Below, piece after piece: positions 51,929 through 60,934 of a stretch of 64,000 nt of DNA. How positions within the stretch are numbered: position 1 is the first letter of the stretch; every line of letters starts with the position of its first letter. The notes below the pieces were generated by a model. The model had not been told where the DNA came from, did no database searches, and was given only the letters and a program-made list of their open reading frames with translations. Origin of the DNA: RGIG3102 sp964369975 (GTDB lineage: Bacteria > Bacillota > Clostridia > Oscillospirales > Ruminococcaceae); contig CAYJFZ010000002.1 in NCBI GenBank assembly GCA_964369975.1, forward strand, positions 189,384 to 253,383, written 5' to 3'. The translations under genes and the position numbers were made by a program.

Positions 51929-52246
51929 ATGATTGATAAAGAAAAAGAAAAACAAATAATAAATTTAATGATTTCTTTATACTGCAAAAAAAATTGCAAT
52001 CAAGATGATTTATGTACTGATTGTTTAGAATTATTAAATTATGCTAATAAACGCATAGACAACTGCTCTAAAAATAAAACTTTTTGCTCTGTCTGCCCTT
52101 CCCCTTGCTACCAAAAAGAAAAAAGAGATAAAATAAAGGCTGTTATGAAATTTTCAGGGCCTAAAATGATATTTTATCATCCTATTATAGCTATAAAACA
52201 TATAATAAATACTATTAAATATAAAGCGAAAATTAAGGAAAATTAA
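51929..52246 (+). CDS. nitrous oxide-stimulated promoter family protein (PF11756-like)
   Basis: 105 aa, Cys-rich and cytoplasmic. The order of motifs fits the family: IINLMISLYCKKNC, LCTDCLELLNYANKRIDNC, KTFCSVCPSPCYQKEKRDKI and VMKFSGPKMIFYHPIIAIKH. Seven to nine Cys suggest bound metal. Function unknown. GGAG lies 11 bases before the ATG. It is 2 bases before the DUF454 gene, the common partner. Confidence 0.78.
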   Translation: MIDKEKEKQIINLMISLYCKKNCNQDDLCTDCLELLNYANKRIDNCSKNKTFCSVCPSPCYQKEKRDKIKAVMKFSGPKMIFYHPIIAIKHIINTIKYKAKIKEN

Positions 52247-52248
52247 AA

Positions 52249-52620
52249 ATGAAGAAAATTATTTACTTAAGTTTGGGAATGATAGGCTTAGCTTTAGGTG
52301 CTATTGGAGCTGCTGTTCCCCTCTTACCATCGTTTCCATTTTTACTATTAGCAGCATTTGGATTTGCAAAAAGTAGTGAGAAATTAGATACTTGGTTCAA
52401 ATCAACAAAATTATATAAAAACAACTTAGAAACATACATAAATGGCGAAGGTATGACAAAGCAAACAAAAATTAAAGTAATGTCTTTAGTTAGTCTATTA
52501 TTAGGATTTGGATTTTTTATGATGGGCGCTGTTCCTGTTGGTAGGATAATAATTGTTTTTGTATGGCTGTTTCATATGGTTTACTTTATTTATGGTGTTA
52601 AGACTGTTAATAAGGAATAA
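52249..52620 (+). CDS. YbaN-like DUF454 membrane protein
   Basis: 123 aa with two hydrophobic hairpins. LGAIGAAVPLLPSFPFLLLAAFGFAKSSEKLDTWF is split across the first hairpin and its loop and is diagnostic for DUF454. Follows the PF11756-like gene by 2 bases. Function unknown. Confidence 0.85.
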   Translation: MKKIIYLSLGMIGLALGAIGAAVPLLPSFPFLLLAAFGFAKSSEKLDTWFKSTKLYKNNLETYINGEGMTKQTKIKVMSLVSLLLGFGFFMMGAVPVGRIIIVFVWLFHMVYFIYGVKTVNKE

Positions 52621-52630
52621 ATTTAAAATA

Positions 52631-52672
52631 AAGTGTCAATATCGATTTTTAATTGGTGTTGACACTTTTTTA
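52631..52672 (+). terminator. terminator after the DUF454 gene
   Basis: AAGTGTCAA (52631-52639) and TTGACACTT (52659-52667), 19-base loop, then TTTT. It lies right at the 5' edge of the ACR3 fragment. Confidence 0.75.
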
Positions 52673-52918
52673 ATTTTCTTTATTGCTTATCTTACTTCAA
52701 GAGCCTTAAAATTAAAGCACGATATAGCAGCACCAGCTGGAATGATTGGCGCATCAAACTTCTTTGAGCTTGCAGTAGCTGTTGCCATATCCCTTTTTGG
52801 AACAGATAGCCCTGTAGCCTTAGCTACAATCGTAGGTGTTTTAGTAGAAGTACCTGTTATGCTAATATTAGTAAAAATAGCAAATAGTACAAAGCATTGG
52901 TTTAATAAAATCGCTTAA
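52670..52918 (+). pseudogene. C-terminal fragment of an ACR3-type arsenite exporter
   Basis: The frame ending at 52918 codes for LIFFIAYLTSRALKLKHDIA, then PAGMIGASNFFELAVAVAIS and LFGTDSPVALATIVGVLVEV. These are the last two to three helices of ACR3 (ArsB) arsenite transporters, including the conserved SNFFELAVA motif. About 80 of an expected 350 or so residues remain. The frame stays open back to 52553 inside the DUF454 gene, but that part is unrelated and the terminator lies in between, so the 5' end of the transporter is deleted. Confidence 0.75.
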
Positions 52919-53009
52919 ATAAAGCTAATTCATTAAGCTTTACTATAACAATATCACTGCAAAGTGAAATTGCTTTACAACAACAAATAGTAGATCATAA
53001 ATTATTTTT

Positions 53010-53038
53010 TTGAAAAATTATCTAATTTATGATATACT
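53010..53038 (+). promoter_or_regulatory. sigma-A-type promoter of the Xer recombinase gene
   Basis: TTGAAA (53010-53015), 17-base spacer, TATACT (53033-53038), 27 bases before the ATG. Confidence 0.65.
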
Positions 53039-53065
53039 ATTTTTATATTATTAAGGAGGTTATTT

Positions 53066-54073
53066 ATGGCTAATACAAAGATAAAATTATACTCAGATTT
53101 TTCTGACAGCCCTTCGTTTTTAAGAGAATTTTTGTATTATATGCAGACAATTCGCAGCCTTTCTATAAAAACGGTAGAAGCATATTATATAGATTTAAAG
53201 CTCTTTTTTAGATTTGTAATACAAAAAAGAGATAATAAAATAGATAATCTTAGTATTGATGAAGTGGATATTAAAGATTTAGACATTAATTTTATTAAAT
53301 CCATATCTCAGTCAGATATTTTAGAGTTTTTATATTTTGTTACAAATGAAAGAAACAACTCTACCTCTGCAAGAGCGAGAAAATTAAGCAGTATTAGAAG
53401 TTTTTTTAAATACTGTGTGAATAAAGTACATATAGTTAAAGATAACCCGAGTGAGCATATTGAATTGCCAAGTAATAAAAAGCGACTGCCAAAATACTTA
53501 AGTTTAGAGCAAGCGATTGAATTGTTATCATCAATAAATACAAAGTTTACTAAAAGAGATTATTGTATGATAGTTTTATTATTAAATTGTGGAATGCGTT
53601 TAAGTGAGCTTGTAGGAATTGATGTAAATGATATAAACAATGATACATTAAGAATAATAGGCAAAGGTAATAAAGAAAGGATAGTTTATTTAAACGATAG
53701 CTGTATAAATGCTATAGAAGATTATTTAATTGAAAGAAATAAACTTATATCCCCCACTGTTGAGAGTGCATTATTTATTTCTACAACAAGGAAAACTCGC
53801 CTATCTGCAAGAAGAGTACAACAAATCATTGAAGATTGCTTAAGGTTATCAGGGCTTTCTAATATGGGCTTTTCAACTCATAAATTAAGGCATACAGCAG
53901 CCACTTTACTATATCGCTCAGGCAATGCCGATATGCTTGCTTTAAAAGAAATTTTAGGCCATGAACATGTTTCTACTACTGAAATATATACGCATATCTC
54001 AGACGAAGCCTTAAAAAAAGCAGCGAAGTCCTCCCCTTTATCAAAATATAAAAGAAAATCAGAAGAAGAATAG
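53066..54073 (+). CDS. XerC/XerD-type tyrosine recombinase
   Basis: 335 aa. N-terminal SAM-like arm (about 15-115, LREFLYYMQTIRSLSIKTVEAY) and C-terminal catalytic domain. Active-site residues: Arg in CGMRLSELVG, Lys in GKGNKERIV, HxxR in THKLRHTAATLL, His in ILGHEHVSTT and nucleophile Tyr in EIYTHI. A chromosome-dimer-resolution enzyme or a housekeeping relative; no att site or prophage genes are near. AAGGAGG precedes the ATG. Its last 15 bases overlap the convergent gene at 54059. Confidence 0.9.
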   Translation: MANTKIKLYSDFSDSPSFLREFLYYMQTIRSLSIKTVEAYYIDLKLFFRFVIQKRDNKIDNLSIDEVDIKDLDINFIKSISQSDILEFLYFVTNERNNSTSARARKLSSIRSFFKYCVNKVHIVKDNPSEHIELPSNKKRLPKYLSLEQAIELLSSINTKFTKRDYCMIVLLLNCGMRLSELVGIDVNDINNDTLRIIGKGNKERIVYLNDSCINAIEDYLIERNKLISPTVESALFISTTRKTRLSARRVQQIIEDCLRLSGLSNMGFSTHKLRHTAATLLYRSGNADMLALKEILGHEHVSTTEIYTHISDEALKKAAKSSPLSKYKRKSEEE

Positions 54074-54610
54074 CTGTTTTAATGATACATCAATTATATG
54101 TATAAAAAAAATAGCTGCACAAAAAGCTGAGAAAATTTTAATATCAGCTTTAAAATTATTCTTTTGATTTATTATTTCTTTTAAAATATTAGCAGTATAA
54201 ATAATTAATAAAAAAGCAATAGCTGTATCTTTAATTATATAGACAATTAAAATATTTAAAATATCAATATCTAAAATTATTGCCGCTGAATAAATAGCGG
54301 CATTTTTTATTGCGAAAATTAATGGGATACAGCTATTTAAAATTTTCAAAACACCTGAATATTTTAAAGTTATAATTAAAATAAAAAAAAGAAAATCATT
54401 TACTAAATTAAGAAAAAAGCTGAACAAACTTATATTGTTATTAAAAGCATTTAAAACTATATTTTTAAAAATCACTATTAAAAAATTTGAATTCTCATCG
54501 CTTGCAAAAAATAAAATGCAACCTAAAATCATCCCTAAAAAATATAATGAGCAAACAAATATAAAAATATAATCTTTATTTTTATTAATCCTTTTAATTT
54601 TACTACGCAT
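54059..54610 (-). CDS. SpoIIM-like polytopic membrane protein
   Basis: 183 aa, about five hydrophobic helices and a basic N-terminus (RSKIKRINKNKDY). Size and topology suit stage II sporulation protein M, part of the engulfment complex, and spoIIM often sits close to a xer gene. The middle segment IPLIFAIKNAAIYSAAIILD is compatible but I see no decisive motif. Last gene of the queA-tgt-yajC minus-strand series, after a 21-base gap. Confidence 0.45.
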   Translation of the reverse strand: MRSKIKRINKNKDYIFIFVCSLYFLGMILGCILFFASDENSNFLIVIFKNIVLNAFNNNISLFSFFLNLVNDFLFFILIITLKYSGVLKILNSCIPLIFAIKNAAIYSAAIILDIDILNILIVYIIKDTAIAFLLIIYTANILKEIINQKNNFKADIKIFSAFCAAIFFIHIIDVSLKQLFFF

Positions 54611-54631
54611 ATTTAAAACTCCTAAATTTAT

Positions 54632-55024
54632 TTAGATTATAACACCTAAAAGTCCACCTAAAGCACCGGCGAGCATTATAGCAAAAAATTTTGTAAAAAA
54701 TAAACTCGAAAAGCTAAAAGTTTGCATACTAAAAGCGCAAACTAATAAAATCACAACAAAAACAAAGCCTGTTAATAAGCCGATTAATAGTCCGTTTTCT
54801 TTAAAAATTTTTGCCAATAAAAAACTATCAATAAAGCTTGCAAAAGTAAGTATACCAGTAGTTATAGGAATTAAAATATATTGTGGGGTATCAACTCTGA
54901 TAATAATTAAACTTAAAACACAAATAAAAAAACCAAATGTTGCAAAACTAACAATAAGACCAATAATGCTTTTTGTTATAAATTTTTGCAAGTTTGTTTG
55001 AGCCATCATAATTCTTTGTAACAA
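54632..55024 (-). CDS. TIGR04086-family membrane protein
   Basis: 130 aa with four membrane helices, ending in a glycine-rich helix (MLAGALGGLLGVII). This small family typically follows yajC in Clostridia, as here. The TTG at 55024 is used because GGAGG lies 7 bases upstream. Function unknown. Confidence 0.75.
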   Translation of the reverse strand: MLQRIMMAQTNLQKFITKSIIGLIVSFATFGFFICVLSLIIIRVDTPQYILIPITTGILTFASFIDSFLLAKIFKENGLLIGLLTGFVFVVILLVCAFSMQTFSFSSLFFTKFFAIMLAGALGGLLGVII

Positions 55025-55084
55025 AAAAACACCTCCTTTTGATAGTAAATTCTATTCAAAAGAAAGTGTTTTTATTACTTTTAA

Positions 55085-55390
55085 TTAATCCATATTTAAT
55101 TTTTCTACATCTGCTACTGCCCATCTTTTAATGCGAAGTTTTGAGGATGAGCTTTCGATAACAAGTGTATCTTCTTTCATGCTTACAACTCTGCCGATGA
55201 TGCCTGCGTTTGTAGTAATGCTGTCGCCTATTTCAATTGAGCTAACTTTTTCTTTAAGTGCTTTATCTCTTTTTTGTTGTGGTCTAAATACCATGAGGTA
55301 TAAAACACCAAACATTAAAACGATAGGCACAACTGTGCTTAGTAAACTTTCTGTTAGAGTAGGTGTTGCGGTTTGTAATAGTAAATACAT
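55085..55390 (-). CDS. yajC: preprotein translocase subunit YajC
   Basis: 101 aa. One N-terminal membrane helix (VPIVLMFGVLYLMVF) then RPQQKRDKALKEK and the cytosolic domain IEIGDSITTNAGIIGRVVSM. Works with SecDF in protein export. The ATG at 55390 has GGAGG 8 bases upstream; a TTG at 55405 overlaps it. Downstream of tgt as usual. Confidence 0.94.
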   Translation of the reverse strand: MYLLLQTATPTLTESLLSTVVPIVLMFGVLYLMVFRPQQKRDKALKEKVSSIEIGDSITTNAGIIGRVVSMKEDTLVIESSSSKLRIKRWAVADVEKLNMD

Positions 55391-55451
55391 TTTTAATTCC
55401 TCCAATTAATAACTAATTAATATAATAGCATATATTAAAGCATATTTCAAG

Positions 55452-56582
55452 TTAAATTCTTGTATCCAAAATAAGTGTATATTTTTTATAAAATTCATCA
55501 AAAGTATCCAAAGTTATATGCTCTCTTATTTTCTCCATAAGAGTATTATAAAAATACAAATTATGCATAACGCAAAGCCTCATAGCAAGCATTTCATTAG
55601 CTTTAAATAAATGCCTGATATATGCCCTTGAATAAGTTTTACATACAGGGCAATCACATTCTTCATCTAAAGGCTGAGTATCAAGACTGTGTTTTGCATT
55701 TTTAATGTTTATTATGCCAGACCAAGTATTAATATGTCCGTGCCTTGCGTTTCTTGATGGCATAACACAGTCAAATATATCTACTCCCCTTTTTACAGCT
55801 TGTAGGATGTTACCGGGTGTTCCAACACCCATTAAGTAGCGAATTTTATCTTTTGGCATATGTTCTTCTACTACTGATATAACATGATACATTTCTTCTT
55901 TAGTCTCGCCTACAGCAAGGCCACCAATAGCATAGCCATCTAAGTTTAATTCACTTATCTCTTTCATATGATGAACTCTTAAATTATCATTAACACAGCC
56001 TTGATTTATACCAAATAGCATTTGTTTTTTGTTTATAGTTTCTTCTTTAGAGTTTAGTTTATCCATTTCATTTTTGCAGCGTATAAGCCATCTTGTAGTC
56101 CTATCGCAAGACCGTTTTGCATAGCTTATATCAGCCCTTGCATCAATACATTCATCAAAAGCCATTGCTATTGTAGAAGCAAGTTTTGATTGTATTTGCA
56201 TGCTTTCTTCAGGCCCCATAAATATTTTCTTACCATCAATATGAGAAGAAAAATAAACACCTTCTTCTTTAATTGTGCGAAGTTTTGCAAGTGAAAAAAC
56301 TTGAAAACCACCACTGTCTGTTAAAATAGGTTTTTGCCAGTTAGTAAATTTATGTAAACCACCGAGTTTATAAACTACATCATCTGTAGGCCTTAGGTGT
56401 AAATGATAAGTATTGCAAAGCATTACTTGACACTTAATATCTTCTAAGTCCTTTGTTGATAAAGCGCCTTTTATAGCAGCGGCAGTCGCTACATTCATAA
56501 AAGCTGGGGTTTTTATAGTCCCGTGTGGTGTTACAAATTCGCCTAAACGGGCAGTATTATTCGTTTTAATTAATGTATACAT
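55452..56582 (-). CDS. tgt: tRNA-guanine transglycosylase
   Basis: 376 aa, puts preQ1 into position 34 of GUN-anticodon tRNAs. Catalytic Asp in TDSGGFQVFSLAKLR, second Asp in GVDIFDCVMPSR, zinc site in ECDCPVCKTYSRAYIRHLF with a later His. Length standard. It is 8 bases after queA, the next enzyme in queuosine synthesis. Confidence 0.97.
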   Translation of the reverse strand: MYTLIKTNNTARLGEFVTPHGTIKTPAFMNVATAAAIKGALSTKDLEDIKCQVMLCNTYHLHLRPTDDVVYKLGGLHKFTNWQKPILTDSGGFQVFSLAKLRTIKEEGVYFSSHIDGKKIFMGPEESMQIQSKLASTIAMAFDECIDARADISYAKRSCDRTTRWLIRCKNEMDKLNSKEETINKKQMLFGINQGCVNDNLRVHHMKEISELNLDGYAIGGLAVGETKEEMYHVISVVEEHMPKDKIRYLMGVGTPGNILQAVKRGVDIFDCVMPSRNARHGHINTWSGIINIKNAKHSLDTQPLDEECDCPVCKTYSRAYIRHLFKANEMLAMRLCVMHNLYFYNTLMEKIREHITLDTFDEFYKKYTLILDTRI

Positions 56583-56590
56583 ATTTTCTC

Positions 56591-57634
56591 CTAATAAATA
56601 AACATAGCATCGCCAAAGCTATAAAATCTATATTTATTCTCTACTGCATGCTCATAAGCCTTCATACAGTTTTCATAGCCACAAAGTGCGCTTACAAGCA
56701 TTATTAATGTGCTTTGTGGTAAATGAAAGTTTGTGATTAAAGCATCAACGATATTAAACTTATATCCTGGGTAAATAAAAATATCTGTATCCATTTCACA
56801 AGGTATTATTTTTTGATGTTTTTTATAGCAAGATTCTAAAGTTCTAATACTTGTTGTTCCTACTGCTACTACTTTGTTATTGTTTTCTTTTGCAAAATTT
56901 ATATTATCTGCTGTTTGTTTTGGTATACTAAACCATTCGCTGTGCATTTCGTGATCTAAAATGTTATCCACTTTTACAGGTCTAAAAGTGCCAAGGCCGA
57001 CATGTAGGGTTATATAGCATATTTTAACGCCTTTTTCTTCAAGCTGGGCTAATAGCTCTTTTGTAAAATGTAAGCCCGCAGTAGGTGCAGCAGCAGAGCC
57101 TAAAGTTTTAGCATATTCTGTTTGGTATAAGCTATTATCAACTAACTCAGTAGTTATATAATGAGGTAAAGGTAGTTTTCCTACTATATCTAAAGCCTCA
57201 TAAATTGTTTGTGTTTTATAAAAAAACTTAATTAGCTTATTTTTATTTTCTAAAGTTTTAATTACTTTAGCAGATAATACATCACTATCAAAAACAATCT
57301 CAGAATCATCTTTTAGTTTTTTGCCCGGTTTTGCTAAGCATTCCCACTCATCTGGTGCTACTTGCTTTAATAAAACTATCTCACATTTTGCCCCAGTTGT
57401 TTTTTGTCCGTATAATCGAGCTGGCAATACTTTAGAATTATTTAAAACTAAGACATCACCTTTATTTAGCATATCTTTAATATTTTTAAAAATTTTATCT
57501 TCAAACTCAAAATTATCATCATGCTTTTTTAAACATAATAATTTACATTCATCTCTTGGGATTGTAGGAGTTTGTGCTATTAATTCTTCAGGTAAAAAGA
57601 AAGAATAGTCGCTTTTATTTAGTTTTTGTTGCAT
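56591..57634 (-). CDS. queA: tRNA preQ1(34) S-adenosylmethionine ribosyltransferase-isomerase
   Basis: 347 aa. It turns preQ1-tRNA into epoxyqueuosine-tRNA. Conserved segments: YSFFLPEELIAQTPTIPRD, LVLNNSKVLPARLYG, APTAGLHFT, HVGLGTFRPVKV, HSEWFSI and TNFHLPQSTLIMLV. AAAGGAG precedes the ATG. Confidence 0.97.
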   Translation of the reverse strand: MQQKLNKSDYSFFLPEELIAQTPTIPRDECKLLCLKKHDDNFEFEDKIFKNIKDMLNKGDVLVLNNSKVLPARLYGQKTTGAKCEIVLLKQVAPDEWECLAKPGKKLKDDSEIVFDSDVLSAKVIKTLENKNKLIKFFYKTQTIYEALDIVGKLPLPHYITTELVDNSLYQTEYAKTLGSAAAPTAGLHFTKELLAQLEEKGVKICYITLHVGLGTFRPVKVDNILDHEMHSEWFSIPKQTADNINFAKENNNKVVAVGTTSIRTLESCYKKHQKIIPCEMDTDIFIYPGYKFNIVDALITNFHLPQSTLIMLVSALCGYENCMKAYEHAVENKYRFYSFGDAMFIY

Positions 57635-57665
57635 TATATTACTCCTTTATTTTACAGTACACTAA

Positions 57666-57694
57666 ATTATAATAGAAAATACGAAAAAAAACAA
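57666..57694 (-). promoter_or_regulatory. sigma-A-type promoter of the queA-tgt-yajC series
   Basis: On the minus strand TTGTTT, 17-base spacer, TATAAT, with the -10 at 57666-57671, 32 bases before the queA start. Confidence 0.6.
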
Positions 57695-57792
57695 GTAAAT
57701 ATTGAAATAAAGTATATTAAATGTTATGATAAATTGTAAATAAAAAATATATTTTGTATTTTTTAGCATATAAAAATTATTTGGAGATTAAA

Positions 57793-58938
57793 ATGAAAAA
57801 AATTATATCGTTATTATTGTGTATCTGTTTATTTACTGCTTGCTCTAATCAAGAAGTAATTACCCCTACCCCATCTCCTTCGCCGACTATAAGACCTGTT
57901 GATACAGTAAAATTTATAGCGGCCGGTGATAATTTAATACATGGCTCTATCTATTTGCAAGCCGAAAGAAGAAGTGATGAGAATACAGACTACAATTTTG
58001 ACTTTGCTTATGAAAATATAGAATACTATTTTGATGATTTTGATGTTAAATTTATAAATCAAGAAACTATGGTAACTCCTTTTACCCCGGCTACCTACCC
58101 TATGTTTTCAAGCCCTTTAGCCTTGGGCGATAAGGTTGTTGATATGGGCTTTAATGTAATAGGAATGAGTAATAACCATTCTTACGATAAGGGCGGCGAA
58201 GGTGTTTTAGCTTCTTTAGAGTATTGGAACACAAAAGATGTTGTAAATGTAGGATTTTATACTGGCGATAATGAAAAAGATATAAAATATTTAACGGAAA
58301 ATGATATCACTATGGCTTTTTTAGCTTATACATTTAGTACTAATGGCTTAAATATAGACACAACTCAGTATCCTTATGTTATAAAACCAGATGAATTAGA
58401 GATAATAAAAGAACAAGTAAACTTAGCAAAAGAAAATTCAGATATTATTATCGCTTCCATTCACTGGGGTACAGAAAACTCAAATATCGTAAATTCTTAC
58501 CAGCAAGAGATAGTAAAGGCTTTTAATGCTATGGGAGTAGATGTTATTATAGGCACTCATCCCCATGTAGTACAGACTGTAGAAACTTATGTAAATGAAC
58601 AAACAGGCTATAAAACTTTAGTCGCCTACTCTTTAGGCAACTTTATTTCAGCTCAATCAGTATCAAACAATTTAATAGGTGGCTTATTTCAATTTGATAT
58701 AAATAAAACCTATGATATTAATGGCGATTTTACAATAGATGTTACTAACCCTTATTTTGTGCCTATTGTCACTCATTATGATTATAATTATTCAAATATT
58801 AGAAACTATCTTTTAAAAGATTATAATGAAGATTTAGCAGCGATGCACGGAGTATCGGCGATGAGCACTACTTTTAGCTTAGACTATATAAATAGTGTGA
58901 TAAACGAATATGTACCGAGTGAGTATTTATTAAAATAA
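57793..58938 (+). CDS. CapA/PgsA-like metallophosphatase lipoprotein
   Basis: 381 aa. Lipobox LFTAC then a Pro/Thr-rich spacer (TPTPSPSPT) leading to the CapA domain: KFIAAGDNLIHGSIY, NQETMVTPF, GMSNNHSYDKGGEGVLASL, ASIHWGTENSN and GTHPHVVQTVE. These are the metal ligands of the calcineurin-like fold. Family members take part in poly-gamma-glutamate export or unknown wall processes; no capB or capC is near, so capsule synthesis is not supported here. The ATG at 57793 follows TTGGAG and begins the signal peptide. Confidence 0.85.
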   Translation: MKKIISLLLCICLFTACSNQEVITPTPSPSPTIRPVDTVKFIAAGDNLIHGSIYLQAERRSDENTDYNFDFAYENIEYYFDDFDVKFINQETMVTPFTPATYPMFSSPLALGDKVVDMGFNVIGMSNNHSYDKGGEGVLASLEYWNTKDVVNVGFYTGDNEKDIKYLTENDITMAFLAYTFSTNGLNIDTTQYPYVIKPDELEIIKEQVNLAKENSDIIIASIHWGTENSNIVNSYQQEIVKAFNAMGVDVIIGTHPHVVQTVETYVNEQTGYKTLVAYSLGNFISAQSVSNNLIGGLFQFDINKTYDINGDFTIDVTNPYFVPIVTHYDYNYSNIRNYLLKDYNEDLAAMHGVSAMSTTFSLDYINSVINEYVPSEYLLK

Positions 58939-59044
58939 ATCTTAAATTATTAAATGAAGATTATTTACTTTACAATTAATTGACTTTTATATTTTTAAAA
59001 AGTTTTTTTATCTAAGCCTTATATATTTTTTAATAAAATAATTT

Positions 59045-59078
59045 AAAATCTTGCAGAAAAAGCTCTGCAAGATTTTTT
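59045..59078. terminator. bidirectional terminator between capA-like gene and ABC exporters
   Basis: Perfect 13-bp stem (59045-59057 with 59064-59076), 6-base loop, T-runs on both sides. It ends at the stop codon of the minus-strand ABC gene. Confidence 0.85.
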
Positions 59079-60933
59079 ATTTAATATAATACTGCGCTTG
59101 TGCATTCCATAGTTCTTGATATTTTTTGCCTTTTTCTAAAATTAATGTTTCGTGATTTCCTTTTTGAATTATTTCTCCATCATTAAAAACCACTATTTCG
59201 TCGCAGAATTTACAACTTGAAAGTCTGTGTGATATATAAATTGTTGTTTTATCTTTAACTAATTCATTAAAATTTGAGTAAATTTCATACTCCATAATAG
59301 GATCTAAGGCTGCCGTTGGCTCATCTAAAATTATAAAAGGAGCTTTTTTATATAAAGCTCTTGCAAATGCTATTTTTTGAGCTTCTCCTCCCGAAATTTC
59401 AACTCCATCTTCTTTGAAATCTTTATATAAATGAGTTTCTATTTTATTATCCATCTCATTTACTCTTTCTATCATAGAGATATCAGATAATGTATTATTC
59501 ACCATTTCCTCGTTATAGTTAACACTTCCTGCAACATTTTGAGCAATATTAAATGAAAACAATTTAAAATCTTGAAAAACCACAGCAAAAATACTCATAT
59601 ATTCTTCATAATCGTATTTTTTAATATTAACTCCATTTAAAGTTATTTCGCCCTCTGTTGGATCATATAGTCTACACAATAATTTTATTAAAGTTGTTTT
59701 TCCACTACCGTTCATTCCAACTACTGCTAATTTTTTGCCTATATTAATTTTTAAATTAATATTTTTTAAAGCAAAATTTTCACTTTTTGGATACTTAAAA
59801 CTAACATTTTTAAATTCTACTTCGTATTCATTATCGCTATCATCACAAAAAACTCTTTTTTCAACTGGGAGTGTACCATTATATTTTACATTAGGTTTGT
59901 CTAAAAATTCAAACAATGTTTTTAATGGAGGTGCGTTAGTGTCGATAAAAGAAAATATAGTTGTAAATTTTGAAATTCCTTCATTAAACTGAATTAAAAT
60001 TCCCACATACTGAACTATAGTGCCTATTGAAAATGCACCAAACAAAGCCTTTAAGCCAACATACATATAAAATATAGCCGTAACAATAGTGTTTACTATA
60101 CTAACTTTCAATCCAATTTTAGATTGATGAATAGCTAAGGTTTTTGAAAAATAAATTGTTAAATCTTCTATTTTACTAAGCTCTTTAATTATTGATTTAT
60201 CCAAATTATTTAGCTTAATGTCTTTTAATGCATTATAAGTTAAAACATTATTAAAATAGTAATGATATATTTGATTTATAGGCGCTATTTCTTCATTAAC
60301 TAAATACATTTTTTCTGCATTATTTTTTTGACTTCTAATTAAAACAACTGTGTTTACTATAACTAAACCTATTATACCTATTGTGGTAAATGGAGAAAAT
60401 ATAAATTCAAAATTCCCTGCATCAATTAAATGATGAGAAGTAAAAATCGAGCCTATTAAAACTACCGAATATATTATTTTAAAAACACTATCCAAACTAT
60501 TACAAACATATACAAGCTTTTTAAGTCCTGCACCCAAAGAATCATTATACATACGTATTTTTTCAACCTCTAAGTGAGTGTCTTTATCTTCTATTAATTC
60601 ATAATCTAGCACTTTTAGTTTGTCTTTAATCAGCTTATTATATAATATTGTAGATTTACTTTCATTATATTCAAACCACTTTTGAAGTAAACTAGAAATA
60701 ATAGCTATTAAAACATTTAAAACGGCTGTTAATATAGCTAAAAACATTATATGATTAAAATCATCACTTTTTGCTATTGCATTTATAATATTTGCAGACA
60801 TTATTATATTTACAAAAGGTAGTGCGGCACGAAATATTCCTAATAAAATAGCTGCGGGGATTAAATTTGGAATTAATTTATATATAAGTTTATAACCTCT
60901 AATAGTGAGCTTTAATTTTTCAGTATAATTCAT
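59077..60933 (-). CDS. ABC exporter, fused permease-ATPase, second of pair
   Basis: 618 aa. An N-terminal six-helix membrane domain (to about 340) and an ATPase with Walker A VGMNGSGKTT, signature EISGGEAQKIAFARA, Walker B FIILDEPTAALDP and switch YISHRLSS. Q-loop is VVFQDFKLFSF. An ATG at 60945 touches the RBS AAAGGA, so the ATG at 60933 is preferred. It begins one base after the stop of its partner gene; the two probably form a heterodimer. Cargo unknown, peptides or lipids are usual. Confidence 0.88.
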   Translation of the reverse strand: MNYTEKLKLTIRGYKLIYKLIPNLIPAAILLGIFRAALPFVNIIMSANIINAIAKSDDFNHIMFLAILTAVLNVLIAIISSLLQKWFEYNESKSTILYNKLIKDKLKVLDYELIEDKDTHLEVEKIRMYNDSLGAGLKKLVYVCNSLDSVFKIIYSVVLIGSIFTSHHLIDAGNFEFIFSPFTTIGIIGLVIVNTVVLIRSQKNNAEKMYLVNEEIAPINQIYHYYFNNVLTYNALKDIKLNNLDKSIIKELSKIEDLTIYFSKTLAIHQSKIGLKVSIVNTIVTAIFYMYVGLKALFGAFSIGTIVQYVGILIQFNEGISKFTTIFSFIDTNAPPLKTLFEFLDKPNVKYNGTLPVEKRVFCDDSDNEYEVEFKNVSFKYPKSENFALKNINLKINIGKKLAVVGMNGSGKTTLIKLLCRLYDPTEGEITLNGVNIKKYDYEEYMSIFAVVFQDFKLFSFNIAQNVAGSVNYNEEMVNNTLSDISMIERVNEMDNKIETHLYKDFKEDGVEISGGEAQKIAFARALYKKAPFIILDEPTAALDPIMEYEIYSNFNELVKDKTTIYISHRLSSCKFCDEIVVFNDGEIIQKGNHETLILEKGKKYQELWNAQAQYYIK

Positions 60934-60934
60934 A

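Noticed and set aside
53066..54073. Xer-type recombinase taken as a phage integrase
   Set aside because: No attachment-site repeats, excisionase or phage genes around it, and the sequence follows the XerC/XerD layout.
57635..57753. preQ1 riboswitch before queA
   Set aside because: The leader is only about 25 bases from promoter to RBS and lacks the preQ1 aptamer sequence pattern.
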